The notes: generated by a model not told the origin, from the letters alone. A DNA stretch of 64,000 bases from Agaribacterium sp. ZY112 (GCF_041346925.1 NZ_CP166840.1:2351001-2415000), one strand, 5' to 3'; positions 45,358 to 55,370 are shown, counted from the stretch's first letter. Program-made: numbers and translations.

Positions 45358-45387
45358 TGCAGGTGCCGAATTACTCAAGCACCTGCA
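45358..45387 (-). terminator. Hairpin after the DUF349 gene
   Basis: TGCAGGTGC and GCACCTGCA pair over 9 bp around 12 bases, about 20 bases after the DUF349 stop on the minus strand. The T tract is poor, so partial read-through into valS is possible. Confidence 0.5.
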
Positions 45388-45407
45388 TTCATAGCTTGGT
45401 TTTGTTT

Positions 45408-47864
45408 TTAGCCCTGAGGCGTCGCTAGGTTTTGCCAAGCGCCTAAGAAGCGTTCTTGTAGGGTATTTAGCTGCGCTTGGTCGAGCAGAGGGGTCGTTAG
45501 CCAGTGATTAGCCAGTTGCTCTGCATCTGGTAAAGCGCCGCGACTGCCTTGCTGTAACTGTTGCATCTGAAACTCCATACGCAAGCTTTTGTCTTCTTCT
45601 GGGCTATCAATGCCTGCGAGAACCTCGGCTTGTATGCACAATAAACGCAATGCTTTATCGCTAGAGTCTTGGTTTAAATCGCTATTATTTAGCCACTTTT
45701 GCAGGCTTTTTTGGCTGCTCTTAGGCAGGTTTTGCTCTTCACTTAGTTGCTGTTTAATGGCATCCAGTGCTGAGCTGTCTTGGCTAAGTGCGGCATCGTT
45801 AGCGGCAAGCTTTAATTCAAAAATACGTTGCCAGCGCTGCTGTTGTTTGTTTTCTTTGTTTTTACTGAGTTTGTTGTCTATTTGGCTGATAACTTTATCG
45901 AATTTGCCTATTAATTGGCGGCTACTGCGCTCGTCTAGGCCTTCGATGGCGTGAAGTTGTTGCTGCAGTTCTTCAAGCTCTGTGTGCTTTTTATTGAGTT
46001 CATCTGCCTCTAGATTTAGGTGGTTTTGAGCCTGTTCTAAGATGCTTTCAGCCTGCTGTTTAGCTTGTTGTTCGCTTGCCTTTTGCTCGTCGCGGGCGTT
46101 ATTGCGACGCTCAAAAACAGAGTCACAAAGTTGGCGGAACTCTTTCCAAAGGCGTTGTTCTTCACGGCGCTCACAGCGGCCAATGTCCTTCCACTGTTTT
46201 TGCAATTTAATGGCGATATCAACAGCGTGCTGTAGCTCTGGGTGCTCTACAACGGGTTTTAAGCTATTAATTAATTGCTGTTTGGCTTCTTTATTGGCTT
46301 GCCACCAAGCTTGAACCTTGGCTTCGATAGCATTAAGCGCGCTTGTTGTTTCTTCTTGTAGGCTTTTTTGTAATTTGCGCGGTAGCGGGCGAAGCTCTCG
46401 TTCGGTTCGGCGCGCGTTGTTGAGTAGGGACTCAACATCAGTCCAATTGGCTTTGTCCCAATTGTATTGTTGGTGGTAGTCGCTGAGTTGTTGGCATAGC
46501 TCTTTAAGCGCTTTAGCGTTGTTTTCTCGCTGCTGATCGAGCTTGTCGTAATGTTCTTTACATACTTCGTAAGCTTTATCCGCGGCGCCTTTAAACTGTT
46601 CCCACAGCTCTTGATACTGGCCGTCGCTGCCTTTGCTAAGCAGTTTCCATTCGTCTTGCAGTTGCTTTATTTTCTCTGCTTGCGCCTCCGCATTTAATGG
46701 GGATTCAGCGAGCTTTTTAATCTTCTCTACCAGCGCTTCTAGTTTTGGCAGGCTGGCATAGCTATGCCAATCAGCGAGTTTTTGCACGGCTTCGTTACTG
46801 CTGTCTACTTGCTTCTGAATATAGGCTGAAAGATCGCCAAAGCGCTCTTTAAGTGCTTCTATTTCACGTTCAGCTTGATGGCGCATTGCTACGGCACGCT
46901 TTAATTGACCGTTGCGAGCTGCACTTGCGGCCTTACGTAAACTGATTAGCAGTTTGTCTTCGTCGGCTCTTTTGGCTTTTTGTTGCTCCTTTTCTGCTTT
47001 CGCTTTTTCGGCTTTTTCTTTGGCTAAGGCCAACTCTTCTGCTGTAGGGCTTGGGGCGGGAGCGTCTTCTTTCGTTTCTGTGTTATTGGTTTCTTGTGTT
47101 TGAGCGTCGTTGGCGGCTGTGTCTACCGCTTCCTTTTTTTCTTCATCGGTAGCGCCTTGTTTTTGTTGGGCTTCTAATTGCGCTTGCTCACAGATGCCTT
47201 GGCAATGCTTAAATTGTTCGTCAACGCGTTGTTGCTCTTGTTCACTTAATGTTGTTTTTAGGCGCGTTTGCTTGCGTTTTAAACGCTCAAACTGTGCAAT
47301 AAAGTCTGCGCCAAAGGCTCTTTGGGTATGAGCTTCAACTTCATTTAAAAATTGATTTTTTTCTTGTTCGGCTTGTTCTTGTTCTTGGCGCTCAGCTTTG
47401 ATGAGATCGATTTTGTCTCTTACTATGCGCAGGTGAGTTTTATCGTGCCCACGTAATTGTTTTTCGAGTTTGCGTAGCTCGCCTTCATTATTAATAAGTT
47501 CGATCAGCAAGGCGCGCTGAGGGCCTGATTGCGCTGCACACAAGTCAGCATATTCACCCGAGTCAATCGATTGAAGATAGCTGTTGGTCGTATCGGGGCT
47601 TTCACAATAGGACAAGATAGCAAGGATATCTGTCCTTGTTGTGAGTGTTGCCTCTAGCGTTGTGAGCTCAAGCTTTTGTTGGTCTACTAGCTTTGCTAGG
47701 TGGCAGCGAATGTTCTTTTGCTCTGCTGAGCTTTGGCTGCTGAGTTGCAACTGCTCTTGAATGCTTTGTTGTTGCCATTGGATTACAGCAGTTTTAGCTT
47801 CGCTAACTGGCGTATTCGTTGTTTTATTTTTCTTTTGGCCAAACAGTTTTGCTAGTAAATTCAT
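45408..47864 (-). CDS. Large coiled-coil DUF349 protein
   Basis: An 818-residue cytoplasmic protein dominated by coiled coil and Gln/Glu/Lys-rich sequence. Several DUF349-type repeats can be seen around WHSYASLPKLEALVEKI, LWEQFKGAADKAYEVCKEHYDK and LWKEFRQLCDSVFERRNNAR. A low-complexity acidic segment lies near residues 230-300. Proteins of this type are common in gammaproteobacteria and have no established molecular role. Its place between the holC operon and valS differs from the Pseudomonas order. Confidence 0.82.
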   Translation of the reverse strand: MNLLAKLFGQKKNKTTNTPVSEAKTAVIQWQQQSIQEQLQLSSQSSAEQKNIRCHLAKLVDQQKLELTTLEATLTTRTDILAILSYCESPDTTNSYLQSIDSGEYADLCAAQSGPQRALLIELINNEGELRKLEKQLRGHDKTHLRIVRDKIDLIKAERQEQEQAEQEKNQFLNEVEAHTQRAFGADFIAQFERLKRKQTRLKTTLSEQEQQRVDEQFKHCQGICEQAQLEAQQKQGATDEEKKEAVDTAANDAQTQETNNTETKEDAPAPSPTAEELALAKEKAEKAKAEKEQQKAKRADEDKLLISLRKAASAARNGQLKRAVAMRHQAEREIEALKERFGDLSAYIQKQVDSSNEAVQKLADWHSYASLPKLEALVEKIKKLAESPLNAEAQAEKIKQLQDEWKLLSKGSDGQYQELWEQFKGAADKAYEVCKEHYDKLDQQRENNAKALKELCQQLSDYHQQYNWDKANWTDVESLLNNARRTERELRPLPRKLQKSLQEETTSALNAIEAKVQAWWQANKEAKQQLINSLKPVVEHPELQHAVDIAIKLQKQWKDIGRCERREEQRLWKEFRQLCDSVFERRNNARDEQKASEQQAKQQAESILEQAQNHLNLEADELNKKHTELEELQQQLHAIEGLDERSSRQLIGKFDKVISQIDNKLSKNKENKQQQRWQRIFELKLAANDAALSQDSSALDAIKQQLSEEQNLPKSSQKSLQKWLNNSDLNQDSSDKALRLLCIQAEVLAGIDSPEEDKSLRMEFQMQQLQQGSRGALPDAEQLANHWLTTPLLDQAQLNTLQERFLGAWQNLATPQG

Positions 47865-47970
47865 CGTCGCTTAATTAGAGGTCAAATTGTGATGCTCGAA
47901 GCATACTTTTTCTTGTGCCGCATTCCAATAGTGGAGGGCAGATTAGCTCGGCTTACTTGTAGCTAGCATG

Positions 47971-48750
47971 CTAGCTGTTGATTTCGTTGTGTTTGAGTTT
48001 TTCGATAAGTAGCTCACGTAGGCGGCGCTCAATGACCGGCATGAATTCTGATATAGCCTGTTCTATCAAGGCGTCATTGTCAGTGCTGCTAGCTGCGGCT
48101 TTGCTTTCAGTTGATTCTGTTGTTGCAAGGGTGGGGCTGCTTTCTATGCTTGTTTCGAACTTGTTTATCGGCTCTTCTATTGTTGGCTGTAAGCGAGGAT
48201 GGCCCTGTATTTCGTTGATGATTTCTTTGTGCTTACCTAAGCGCTCTCGTATGTGAGGTGGTAAAAACGGGTTGTCACTGCTTTGTGCGGCAGGCAAGGC
48301 CTTTTGATTTTTGCGATTTTTTTTACGCGCGAGCTTTTTTTGGCGACGGCTTTGTGCGCGTGTTTGCTGCTTCGTATCTTGAGGGTCTGAGTGCGCTAGA
48401 GAGCCACTTTCTTTGTCGGTTTGAAGGAGCTCGTCATCAAATAGTGATGTTTGCCTTTGCAGATCACCGTCTTCCTCGCGAGCGCTAATGATGGCGTTGT
48501 CTGTATTCGCAGTGAAACCCTCGAGCTCCTCTTCATCGTCAAGAATAAAATCAGGTTCGAGTTCAGTATTGTTGCTCTCTGCGTTGTCTGTTTTTATTGT
48601 TGTGCCGCCTTTCTTTTCCAGAATCTCACTATCGGCCACGGAGGTGAGGATCGGAATATCATCATCGCTAAGCTCATCATTTAAGAAGCTTCTAATGGAT
48701 TCCAATTCTTGAAGTAGGTTTTCTTTGGTTGCTGGTTTATCTTGGCTCAT
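47971..48750 (-). CDS. Acidic, disordered protein encoded next to holC
   Basis: A 259-residue protein without signal or membrane segments. The N-terminal segment (LLQELESIRSFLNDEL, then IPILTSV) looks like a short conserved motif seen in similarly placed Pseudomonas genes. The middle is acidic, a basic cluster (RRQKKLARKKNRKNQK) lies near residue 135-150, and the C-terminus is helical (IERRLRELLIEKLKH). It lies 54 bases downstream of holC on the same strand. The linkage hints at a clamp-loader, replication or RNA-related role, but this is inference. Confidence 0.65.
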   Translation of the reverse strand: MSQDKPATKENLLQELESIRSFLNDELSDDDIPILTSVADSEILEKKGGTTIKTDNAESNNTELEPDFILDDEEELEGFTANTDNAIISAREEDGDLQRQTSLFDDELLQTDKESGSLAHSDPQDTKQQTRAQSRRQKKLARKKNRKNQKALPAAQSSDNPFLPPHIRERLGKHKEIINEIQGHPRLQPTIEEPINKFETSIESSPTLATTESTESKAAASSTDNDALIEQAISEFMPVIERRLRELLIEKLKHNEINS

Positions 48751-48804
48751 TGCAGGTGTGCTGTCCGTGGGCTTTGTGCAAGTTGTACAGTGTTATAGAG
48801 AATA

Positions 48805-49245
48805 CTAGTGGTTTAGTTTGTTGGTCTCAATCGGATAACCGCGCTCACGGAAGAAGCTATAGTGTTTACGCGAGGCTTGTAGTAGCTCTTGTTGCTGATT
48901 GATGACTTGGGCAAAACGTTCAAATCGAGCAAACCAAGGCGGGAGTTCGTTGGCTAGATTGACCAGTACGTCGTGGTGAAGTTCACAATCTTGACCACTA
49001 CTAATCGCTATAGGCAGCTCGTGTAATTCATCGTCAAGCTCGCCGCCTATAATTGCGTGAGGAAGATAGGCTTCGGGTTTAAAGCTCCATAATAAATCAT
49101 CAAGCTGCTCGGCTGTTTCGGCGTCATTAACGTGGATTAAGACACGCTTGCCTTGGTTGACTGCTTTTTCTACAAGTTTGCAGCAAAAGAGCAGGCGCTG
49201 CTGCTCTTGCTCTGAACTTAAAACATAAAAACTAATTCGGGTCAT
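48805..49245 (-). CDS. holC: DNA polymerase III chi subunit HolC
   Basis: A 146-residue clamp-loader accessory subunit that links the polymerase III holoenzyme to SSB. Family features include FYVLSSEQEQQRLLFCCKLVEKA and the later HVNDAETAEQLDDLLWSF. It begins five bases after the pepA stop, the conserved pepA-holC arrangement. Confidence 0.9.
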   Translation of the reverse strand: MTRISFYVLSSEQEQQRLLFCCKLVEKAVNQGKRVLIHVNDAETAEQLDDLLWSFKPEAYLPHAIIGGELDDELHELPIAISSGQDCELHHDVLVNLANELPPWFARFERFAQVINQQQELLQASRKHYSFFRERGYPIETNKLNH

Positions 49246-49250
49246 TGCTC

Positions 49251-50723
49251 TTAAGCGTGCTTGAGTAAGTAGGTCAGTAATAATTCAACAGGACGGCCGC
49301 TGGCGCCTTTTTGTGCACCGCTGTTCCAAGCAGTACCCGCAATATCAAGGTGGGCCCAAGGGTAGGCCTTGGCGAACTTTTCTAAGAAACAGGCTGCTGT
49401 AACACTGCCGGCCTCACGACCACCGATATTCGCCAAGTCAGCAAAGTTGCTCTTTAATTGCTTGCTGTATTCTTCCCATAAAGGCATCTGCCAAGCTCGG
49501 TCGCCGCTTTCTATGCCTGCCTCTAGAAGTTTGTCGGCAAGCTCTTGCTGATTGGCGTAAAGACCACTTGCGTGGCTGCCTAGAGCAATGACACAGGCTC
49601 CTGTGAGTGTGGCTATGTCGATTACTGCTTTAGGTTTAAAGCGCTCAGCATAGGTCAGTGCATCACAAAGTACTAAGCGACCTTCAGCGTCTGTATTTAA
49701 TACTTCAATGGTTTGCCCACTCATCGAGGTGACCACATCACCAGGTTTGCTGGCGTTGCCTGCAGGCATGTTCTCGGCAGCAGCAATAATACCTACGACA
49801 TTAACCTTGGCATTCATGTCGCTAAGTGCCTTGATGCAGCCAAATACAGAGGCTGCACCACACATGTCGTATTTCATTTCGTCCATGCCCGCACCAGGTT
49901 TTAAGCTAATGCCGCCGGTGTCAAAAGTGATGCCTTTGCCGACAAGAACCGTTGGTTTGCCGGTGCTTTTACCTTTGTATTCAAAAATAATAAAGCGTGG
50001 CTCTTCGCTACTTGCTTTTGCGACAGAGAGAAACGAGCCCATTTTTAAGCGCTCTATGGCTTTTAGGCCAAGCACCTTTACGCTCAACTTGCTATTTTCA
50101 CCCGCTAAGCTTTTGGCTTTGTCACCTAAAATGGCTGGGGTGCAGTAGTTGCCAGGAAGATTGCCAAGCTCACGGCATAAGTTTTGACCAGATGCGATTG
50201 CTTGGCCTTGCTTTAAGCCTTGGCGAAACACTTTAATTTGTTTTGCATCGGTGGCGTTGATGACAATGCGCTTAAGCTGGGTTGACGCCGCTTTTTTGCT
50301 TAAGGTGCTGTCGTAGCGATAATGTGAGTAATCAAAAGCCTGGCTAAGAGCATTGGCAAACGCTAAAGCGCCACCCAAGGCCTCAACAAGCTCATTATCT
50401 GCAAAAATATGCAGCTCTTTATGCGATTCAGCGGTAAGGCTTTTGGCAAGCGTTTTTAGCTGTTGGCGTATAGCTAAGGCGCCTTTGTCTTCTAGTAACA
50501 CTAAATGGAGGTGCTGTAATTCTGGGCCTTGTTTAAGGCTCAGAGAGTGCAACTTACTAGTCGTTAGTGCTTTTTGTTTAAGTCGTTCAGAAAAATAACC
50601 TTGGCAAAGCTGGTCTAGTTTTTTAGCCTCGGCATGCAGTTTATTGCCAAGGTTAAGAACTAAAGAGGCGGCTTGTTTTTGTGAGCCGATGTCTACACTT
50701 TTGCTGCTGTAAATAAAACTCAT
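49251..50723 (-). CDS. pepA: Leucyl aminopeptidase PepA (M17)
   Basis: A 490-residue cytosolic metallo-aminopeptidase, which in Escherichia coli also binds DNA. The M17 signature [10 protein letters not shown] is present, along with the metal-binding [16 protein letters not shown] and DMCGAA. The N-terminal macro-like domain is less conserved. It starts the pepA-holC operon and is divergent from lptF. Confidence 0.95.
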   Translation of the reverse strand: MSFIYSSKSVDIGSQKQAASLVLNLGNKLHAEAKKLDQLCQGYFSERLKQKALTTSKLHSLSLKQGPELQHLHLVLLEDKGALAIRQQLKTLAKSLTAESHKELHIFADNELVEALGGALAFANALSQAFDYSHYRYDSTLSKKAASTQLKRIVINATDAKQIKVFRQGLKQGQAIASGQNLCRELGNLPGNYCTPAILGDKAKSLAGENSKLSVKVLGLKAIERLKMGSFLSVAKASSEEPRFIIFEYKGKSTGKPTVLVGKGITFDTGGISLKPGAGMDEMKYDMCGAASVFGCIKALSDMNAKVNVVGIIAAAENMPAGNASKPGDVVTSMSGQTIEVLNTDAEGRLVLCDALTYAERFKPKAVIDIATLTGACVIALGSHASGLYANQQELADKLLEAGIESGDRAWQMPLWEEYSKQLKSNFADLANIGGREAGSVTAACFLEKFAKAYPWAHLDIAGTAWNSGAQKGASGRPVELLLTYLLKHA

Positions 50724-50835
50724 AGGTATTCTCGCTGGTTCAGTCGCGCGCAGAATAGCACAGAGCCCCGCATGTGGGGCAACTTGGCCTGTATTGTGTG
50801 CCGTCTGAGCTCGTTTGTGTTTATTTTCGAAATCG

Positions 50836-50864
50836 TTGGCTTTCGTCTAGACAGGCTCTAAAAT
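50836..50864 (+). promoter_or_regulatory. Sigma-70-like promoter for lptFG
   Basis: TTGGCT (50836-50841), 17 bases, TAAAAT (50859-50864), 40 bases before the lptF start. This is the clearest promoter in the pepA-lptF divergent region. Confidence 0.6.
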
Positions 50865-50904
50865 GGCGCACGCCTCACCGTCAGAAGGCTTTAGGATCTA
50901 AACC

Positions 50905-52017
50905 TTGATTATATTTCGTTATCTCGCCAAAGAAGTGCTGGCTTCGATGTTTGCCGTCAGTTTGGTTTTGTTGCTGATCATTATCAGTGCACGTTTTGTT
51001 AGCTATTTGGCTGAGGCTGCGGCGGGTGGCATTGATGCAGGTGTTTTATTAACACTTATGGCCTTTCGTTTACCTGCGTATTTGGAATTGATCCTTCCTC
51101 TTGGTTTGTTTATTGGCATTATGATGGCCTATGGCCGCTTGCACATGGACAGTGAAATGACGGTGCTATCAGCGTGTGGTGTGTCAGAGAATCGCCTGCT
51201 GACTTACACCTTGATTACATCTTTTGCTGTAGCTTTACTTGTCGCGATTTTTAGTTTGGTGCTTGGCCCCGAAGGGGTTAGGGCTTCGGAGACCTTATTA
51301 GCCGAGCAGCGCAGCCGTACCGATTTTGAAACCTTAAAACCTGCTCGCTTTCATGAGTTGGATGCTGGGCGTGGAGTGAGTTATGCAGGTTCGATCAGTG
51401 ATGACAAACAGCGTCTTGGGCAAGTGTTTATCGCCCAGCTAGCAAAAGAAGGTGGCGATGATGTGCCCACGATTTTAATGGCTGAGTCCGGTGAAACATT
51501 GGTTGATGTTGAAAAAGGGCGCAAATATTTACTGTTAAAAAATGGCCGCCGTTATGTTGGTCGCCCAGGTGACGGTAACTACGAAGTGGTTGCATTTGAA
51601 CAATATGCTCAGCGCTTGCCTGATCAAGACTTTAATGTGAAGGCTAAAAAGGCCAGTGATGCGATGACAACAGCTGCCTTGTGGCGTAGTGATAATGCGC
51701 AAGCGAAGGCGGCTCTGCATTGGCGCTTAAGTTTGCCTGTGTTAGTTATGGTCATTGCTATTATGGCGGTGCCTTTGAGTCGAACTCAGCCGCGTAAAGG
51801 CCGCTATGGCAAGCTGGTGCCCGCTATTTTGCTGTATATGATTTACCTTGTGGCTGTGAATGCAGCTCGAGGCATGACTGAAAAAGCCAATGAGCCTACG
51901 GTTGTTGTGCTTTGGCTTGTGCATGCTGCTTTTTTAGCTTTAGGTTTGTTGATGTTCTTCTGGCCTCGTCTGCGTTTATCTTTAAAGTCTCCTAAGCACA
52001 GGGAGGCGCAAGTATGA
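50905..52017 (+). CDS. lptF: LPS export permease LptF
   Basis: A 370-residue inner-membrane subunit of the LptB2FGC lipopolysaccharide exporter. It has six hydrophobic segments (three near each end) around a periplasmic beta-jellyroll-like domain (about 125-270). The TTG start, supported by AGGA eight bases upstream, gives the family-like MIIFRYLAKEVL. It overlaps lptG by four bases. Confidence 0.95.
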   Translation: MIIFRYLAKEVLASMFAVSLVLLLIIISARFVSYLAEAAAGGIDAGVLLTLMAFRLPAYLELILPLGLFIGIMMAYGRLHMDSEMTVLSACGVSENRLLTYTLITSFAVALLVAIFSLVLGPEGVRASETLLAEQRSRTDFETLKPARFHELDAGRGVSYAGSISDDKQRLGQVFIAQLAKEGGDDVPTILMAESGETLVDVEKGRKYLLLKNGRRYVGRPGDGNYEVVAFEQYAQRLPDQDFNVKAKKASDAMTTAALWRSDNAQAKAALHWRLSLPVLVMVIAIMAVPLSRTQPRKGRYGKLVPAILLYMIYLVAVNAARGMTEKANEPTVVVLWLVHAAFLALGLLMFFWPRLRLSLKSPKHREAQV

Positions 52018-53075
52018 AGCAGTTAAGTCGTTATGTTGGTGGGATTGTATTTGCCTCAACGGCCGCCGTTCTTTTTGTGATTCTGTCTTTAGATTTGGTG
52101 TCTGATCTTATTGATCAGTTGGGCAATTTAAAGGGGGATTACACATTATTAGAGGCGGTTATTTATGTGCTGCTTTATGTGCCCTCCAGTTGTTATGACT
52201 ACATTCCTTTATCTGCCTTAGTGGGCTGTCTTATTGGTCTGGGGATGCTCGCCAACTCCAGTGAGTTAACCGTGATGCGCGCTGCCGGTATCAGTATTAC
52301 CCAAATTGTTTGGGTTGTATTTAAACCGGTTTTATTACTTGTTGCCTTTGGTACGGTTCTGGGAGAGTTTGTTGCACCTTATAGTGATCAATATGCAGAT
52401 AGCCGGCGTGCCTTAGCTCAAGGCCACAGCAAGGCTTTGCAAAGTGAAAAGGGCTTGTGGAGTAAAGAGGGTAATGAGTATATCCACATTAATGCGGTGC
52501 TTCCTAATGGTAAGCTCTTTGGTATTACCCGTTTTCGTTTTGATGAGCAGGGGCGTTTATTGGAGTCTAGTTTTGCCGATACGGCAATTCACCAAGGCGA
52601 TCACTGGTTTGAGCAGGATACTACTGTCAGTCGTTTTCAGGCTGATCAAGTCGAAACGGACTTGTTGCAGACACGTGTTTGGCGTAGTGAGTTGAGCCCT
52701 TCTTTATTGAATGTATTAGTGCTCGAGCCTGATGAGCTACCTATGAAGCGCTTATATGATTATGGTCGTTATCTAGATAAGCAAAATGTCGACTCGAGTA
52801 GCTATAAACTCGCTTTTTGGCAAAAGGCTTTACAGCCGATGGCAACATTAAGCCTTGTGGTTATTGCGATCTCTTTTATTCTAGGGCCCTTACGACAAGT
52901 GACTATGGGGTTTAGGGTGTTTGTCGGTGTATTGGTAGGGCTGATCTTTCAGACCTCACAAAAACTGCTTGGCCCAACGTCGATCATTATGGGGTTTTCT
53001 CCGGTCTATGCGGTGCTTGTACCCATCCTTTTCTGTTTTATTTTTGGTTGGATCTTGCTAAAGCGAGCTGAATAA
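52014..53075 (+). CDS. lptG: LPS export permease LptG
   Basis: A 353-residue partner of LptF with the same six-segment, central-periplasmic-domain architecture (LSRYVGGIVFASTAAVLF at the start; FILGPLRQVTMGFRVFVG in the last third). The ATGA overlap with lptF indicates translational coupling. It ends 13 bases from the convergent RDD gene. Confidence 0.95.
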   Translation: MKQLSRYVGGIVFASTAAVLFVILSLDLVSDLIDQLGNLKGDYTLLEAVIYVLLYVPSSCYDYIPLSALVGCLIGLGMLANSSELTVMRAAGISITQIVWVVFKPVLLLVAFGTVLGEFVAPYSDQYADSRRALAQGHSKALQSEKGLWSKEGNEYIHINAVLPNGKLFGITRFRFDEQGRLLESSFADTAIHQGDHWFEQDTTVSRFQADQVETDLLQTRVWRSELSPSLLNVLVLEPDELPMKRLYDYGRYLDKQNVDSSSYKLAFWQKALQPMATLSLVVIAISFILGPLRQVTMGFRVFVGVLVGLIFQTSQKLLGPTSIIMGFSPVYAVLVPILFCFIFGWILLKRAE

Positions 53076-53088
53076 GGTCGCTATTTCT

Positions 53089-53562
53089 CTAGCTGCCTTT
53101 GGGTAACTGCAGTATATGGCTCTGGCTGACAATATCATGAAGACAGCGTTTTTTCGGGTCGATTAAGGCCCACCACCATCCCAGGCCTAAGCAGGCGAGT
53201 CCGACAATGGCTACCAAGGCTCTTAGGGCGCAGCGAGCTATGCTTAGTGGTTTATTGTTTGTGGAGACCAGCTTTAAGCGCCAAGCTTTCATTGCAACGG
53301 TTTGGCCGACTCGCAGCCAAAAGAAACAATAAAAGGCAAACAGGCTTAGCCCCCAACCTATTTGCACGCTCAAACCTTGAGCATTGGGTTGGAAATCCTT
53401 TGCCTCTTGCCCTAATAACAAACTAAATACAGCGGTTGCTAAAGCAAAATAAAGCAAGCTTACGGCAGCGAGTATCAAGCTATCATAAAGTGTTGCCATT
53501 AAGCGCTTCCACAGTGATGCCGGTGGGTAGTCTGTCGTCTTTGGGGGGGAGGTGCTGCTCAT
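53089..53562 (-). CDS. RDD family membrane protein
   Basis: A 157-residue integral membrane protein with three to four hydrophobic segments and the RDD-type pattern (PASLWKRLMATLYDSLIL at about 15-32; WWALIDPKKRCLHDIVSQS near the C-terminus). The family has unclear, probably transport-related, roles. The convergent position after lptG is also seen in Pseudomonas. Confidence 0.85.
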   Translation of the reverse strand: MSSTSPPKTTDYPPASLWKRLMATLYDSLILAAVSLLYFALATAVFSLLLGQEAKDFQPNAQGLSVQIGWGLSLFAFYCFFWLRVGQTVAMKAWRLKLVSTNNKPLSIARCALRALVAIVGLACLGLGWWWALIDPKKRCLHDIVSQSHILQLPKGS

Positions 53563-53711
53563 ATTGTGCTCTTATGTGTTGGGAGCGCCATAGTAAAAAA
53601 ACTGAGAGAAGAAGAGAATGACTTATTTAGTTTTACTCGAACTTAACTGCTTGGCAGGGGCAGGGCTCTCGTAAATAAGCTGCCTGAGGGCTTAAGGGGT
53701 CAAGTAAGGCG

Positions 53712-54194
53712 TTAGTCGAAGTGGTAGCTAAATTTAAGAACGGCCTTATTGCTGCTCAAGTTTAAAGCGTAATTATCTAAATTTAGAAGCGCAGGGCGGG
53801 TTTTGATTCTAGCTTGTTCTTCGGTTGTTCTCGGACTTCGTTTGTAAAGCTTTGGCACGAGGTTTTGTAAGCCAAGCTTCAGCACTTCTCTTGCCGCTTG
53901 CATTCCATCCATACGGCCTGCGCGATAGCTGCAGAGCCAAGAGCGTTGGGCTTGTATTTGAGCTGGGCTCATGGTGCTTTCACGTACTGCTTGCGCGCTT
54001 AAATAGAGTGTTTCATCATCCATTAAGTGCGTTGGCATAAGTTCCGTTGCATTGCGGTAGTGTTGGCTTTCTGGGTTACTGAAATTGATGTTGAATGCAT
54101 GGCTAGCACAGCTTAGGCAAATAGACATTACAAAGCCTGCAAAGTGAAGCGGGCGAGTGAATACTTTTTTGTCTAGGTGCTGGCTCATAAACAT
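53712..54194 (-). CDS. Small secreted protein, unknown function
   Basis: A 160-residue predicted exported protein. An AGAGG element five bases before ATG 54194 fixes the start better than the TTG 42 bases upstream. The N-terminus has a signal segment (FAGFVMSICLSCASHAF) after a charged start. The mature protein has one other cysteine (WLCSYRAGRMDG) and ends KFSYHFD, a pattern that could suit an outer-membrane or periplasmic protein. No family recognised. Confidence 0.55.
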   Translation of the reverse strand: MFMSQHLDKKVFTRPLHFAGFVMSICLSCASHAFNINFSNPESQHYRNATELMPTHLMDDETLYLSAQAVRESTMSPAQIQAQRSWLCSYRAGRMDGMQAAREVLKLGLQNLVPKLYKRSPRTTEEQARIKTRPALLNLDNYALNLSSNKAVLKFSYHFD

Positions 54195-54572
54195 CACAAC
54201 CTCTGTTATTGGAAAGTATGATGTATCTTGCGCCAACTTTCCGCTCTAAAAAAGTGTGTTACTTAGAATCGTTTTTTATGTTGCTTGTGTCTGTTTGAGG
54301 GAACGAGCGCACAGTTTTGAGAGGGGGGCGATTAGGCCTTGTGTCTATGTTTTGTTCTGCGTTAGCGGTTGCTAACTGTTGTGCACCAGGGGCCTGCTGA
54401 AATACAGTCTTTTAAGTCCTTGAGGAGTAAGCATCAGCTGCTTATCGCTATTTGGTCTAGAAATTTGTGGCGTTTATTTCACCGTTTTTGCTTTTATCAG
54501 CACATATGCTTTCCCTTAGCTTGGCCCCTAAATTGTGACTGCCAGCTTAACGCTGGCAGTGTGGTTGCTATT
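54195..54572. other. Gap between the DUF3108 and small secreted protein genes
   Basis: About 380 bases with no convincing gene. It contains a perfect 6-bp hairpin (GTTAGC-GGTT-GCTAAC, 54361-54376) and, next to the DUF3108 stop, a 9-bp hairpin listed separately. A plus-strand frame at 54369-54710 runs into the DUF3108 gene and is not called. Confidence 0.5.
54538..54560 (-). terminator. Hairpin after the DUF3108 gene
   Basis: ACTGCCAGC, five-base loop, GCTGGCAGT, a 9-bp perfect stem 13 bases beyond the stop on the minus strand. It has only a weak T-rich tail (CACAATTTAGG). Confidence 0.55.
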
Positions 54573-55370
54573 TTACTCAATAGCTTGGTAAAACTCCTTC
54601 ATCGCTGTGTTGTCACCTTGATAGTCCTTCAGTTTGATGGTGTGACTCGAACCATCTTCTTCAGTGTGAACAATTTTTACAATTTGGTAGTTGAGTTTGG
54701 GTGCCAGTAAGATAAGCGTCTGTTTTTTATCGTCTTTGTTTATACGCTCTACCTGAATGGCTTCTAGCTCTTGGTTTTTGAGCTCATAGCTTGTCAGGCC
54801 CGTTTGGTGAAATTCAAGCGTTTTTACCTTGCTGTCTTTAACAAACTCTAATTCAAAGTGCTTTTTCCCTTGGGCGACCTCTTGTTGTAGCTTTAGTTGA
54901 TAAAGAGAGGGGTCTAAAGTGCCAAGCTTAATATCAAAGTCTTTGTTTTTCTGAGGTTTGTCGTCTCGTCGGTAGTAGGCTTTGTTTGCTTGCCAGTCGA
55001 AACGAATGCGTTGTTTGCTGCCTTTACCAAAGATGCTGCGCTCGTAGTTGTAATGCTGTGCGATTAGTTGCTTGTTGGTCAGTGTAAAGCGACTTAACTC
55101 ATTGATTTTACCTAGGAAATTACTTGCATTGGCACTAAGAGCATAACCCTTAGCGTCTTTTTTAAGGCTGCGAACCATGCCTATCTTCATGCCACTGTGA
55201 CGGCCCTCGTAACTTGCGGTAAACAAGGTCTTTTCGTTGTTTGAGTCGGCACTTGCGCTTGTGCTTAGTAGAGTTAGAAAGAAAGCCGCAATACCAAGGG
55301 TAAGCAAGAACCTTACTGGAGGGCTTTGCTTCAAGAGGGGCTGGCTTATAAATAATGTGGCTTTGCTCAT
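54573..55370 (-). CDS. DUF3108 family exported protein
   Basis: A 265-residue predicted periplasmic protein with a signal peptide (about 20-41, ending SASA). The body is beta-rich (LFTASYEGRHSGMKIGMVRSL and repeated Tyr/Phe strands) and matches DUF3108, a family sometimes compared with outer-membrane lipid-binding proteins. It is divergent from the M23 gene. The family function is unknown. Confidence 0.8.
   Translation of the reverse strand: MSKATLFISQPLLKQSPPVRFLLTLGIAAFFLTLLSTSASADSNNEKTLFTASYEGRHSGMKIGMVRSLKKDAKGYALSANASNFLGKINELSRFTLTNKQLIAQHYNYERSIFGKGSKQRIRFDWQANKAYYRRDDKPQKNKDFDIKLGTLDPSLYQLKLQQEVAQGKKHFELEFVKDSKVKTLEFHQTGLTSYELKNQELEAIQVERINKDDKKQTLILLAPKLNYQIVKIVHTEEDGSSHTIKLKDYQGDNTAMKEFYQAIE

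Noticed and set aside
54369..54710. 113-codon plus-strand frame overlapping the DUF3108 gene
   Set aside because: Its second half is antisense to a well-supported gene and contains the terminator hairpin; no family features.
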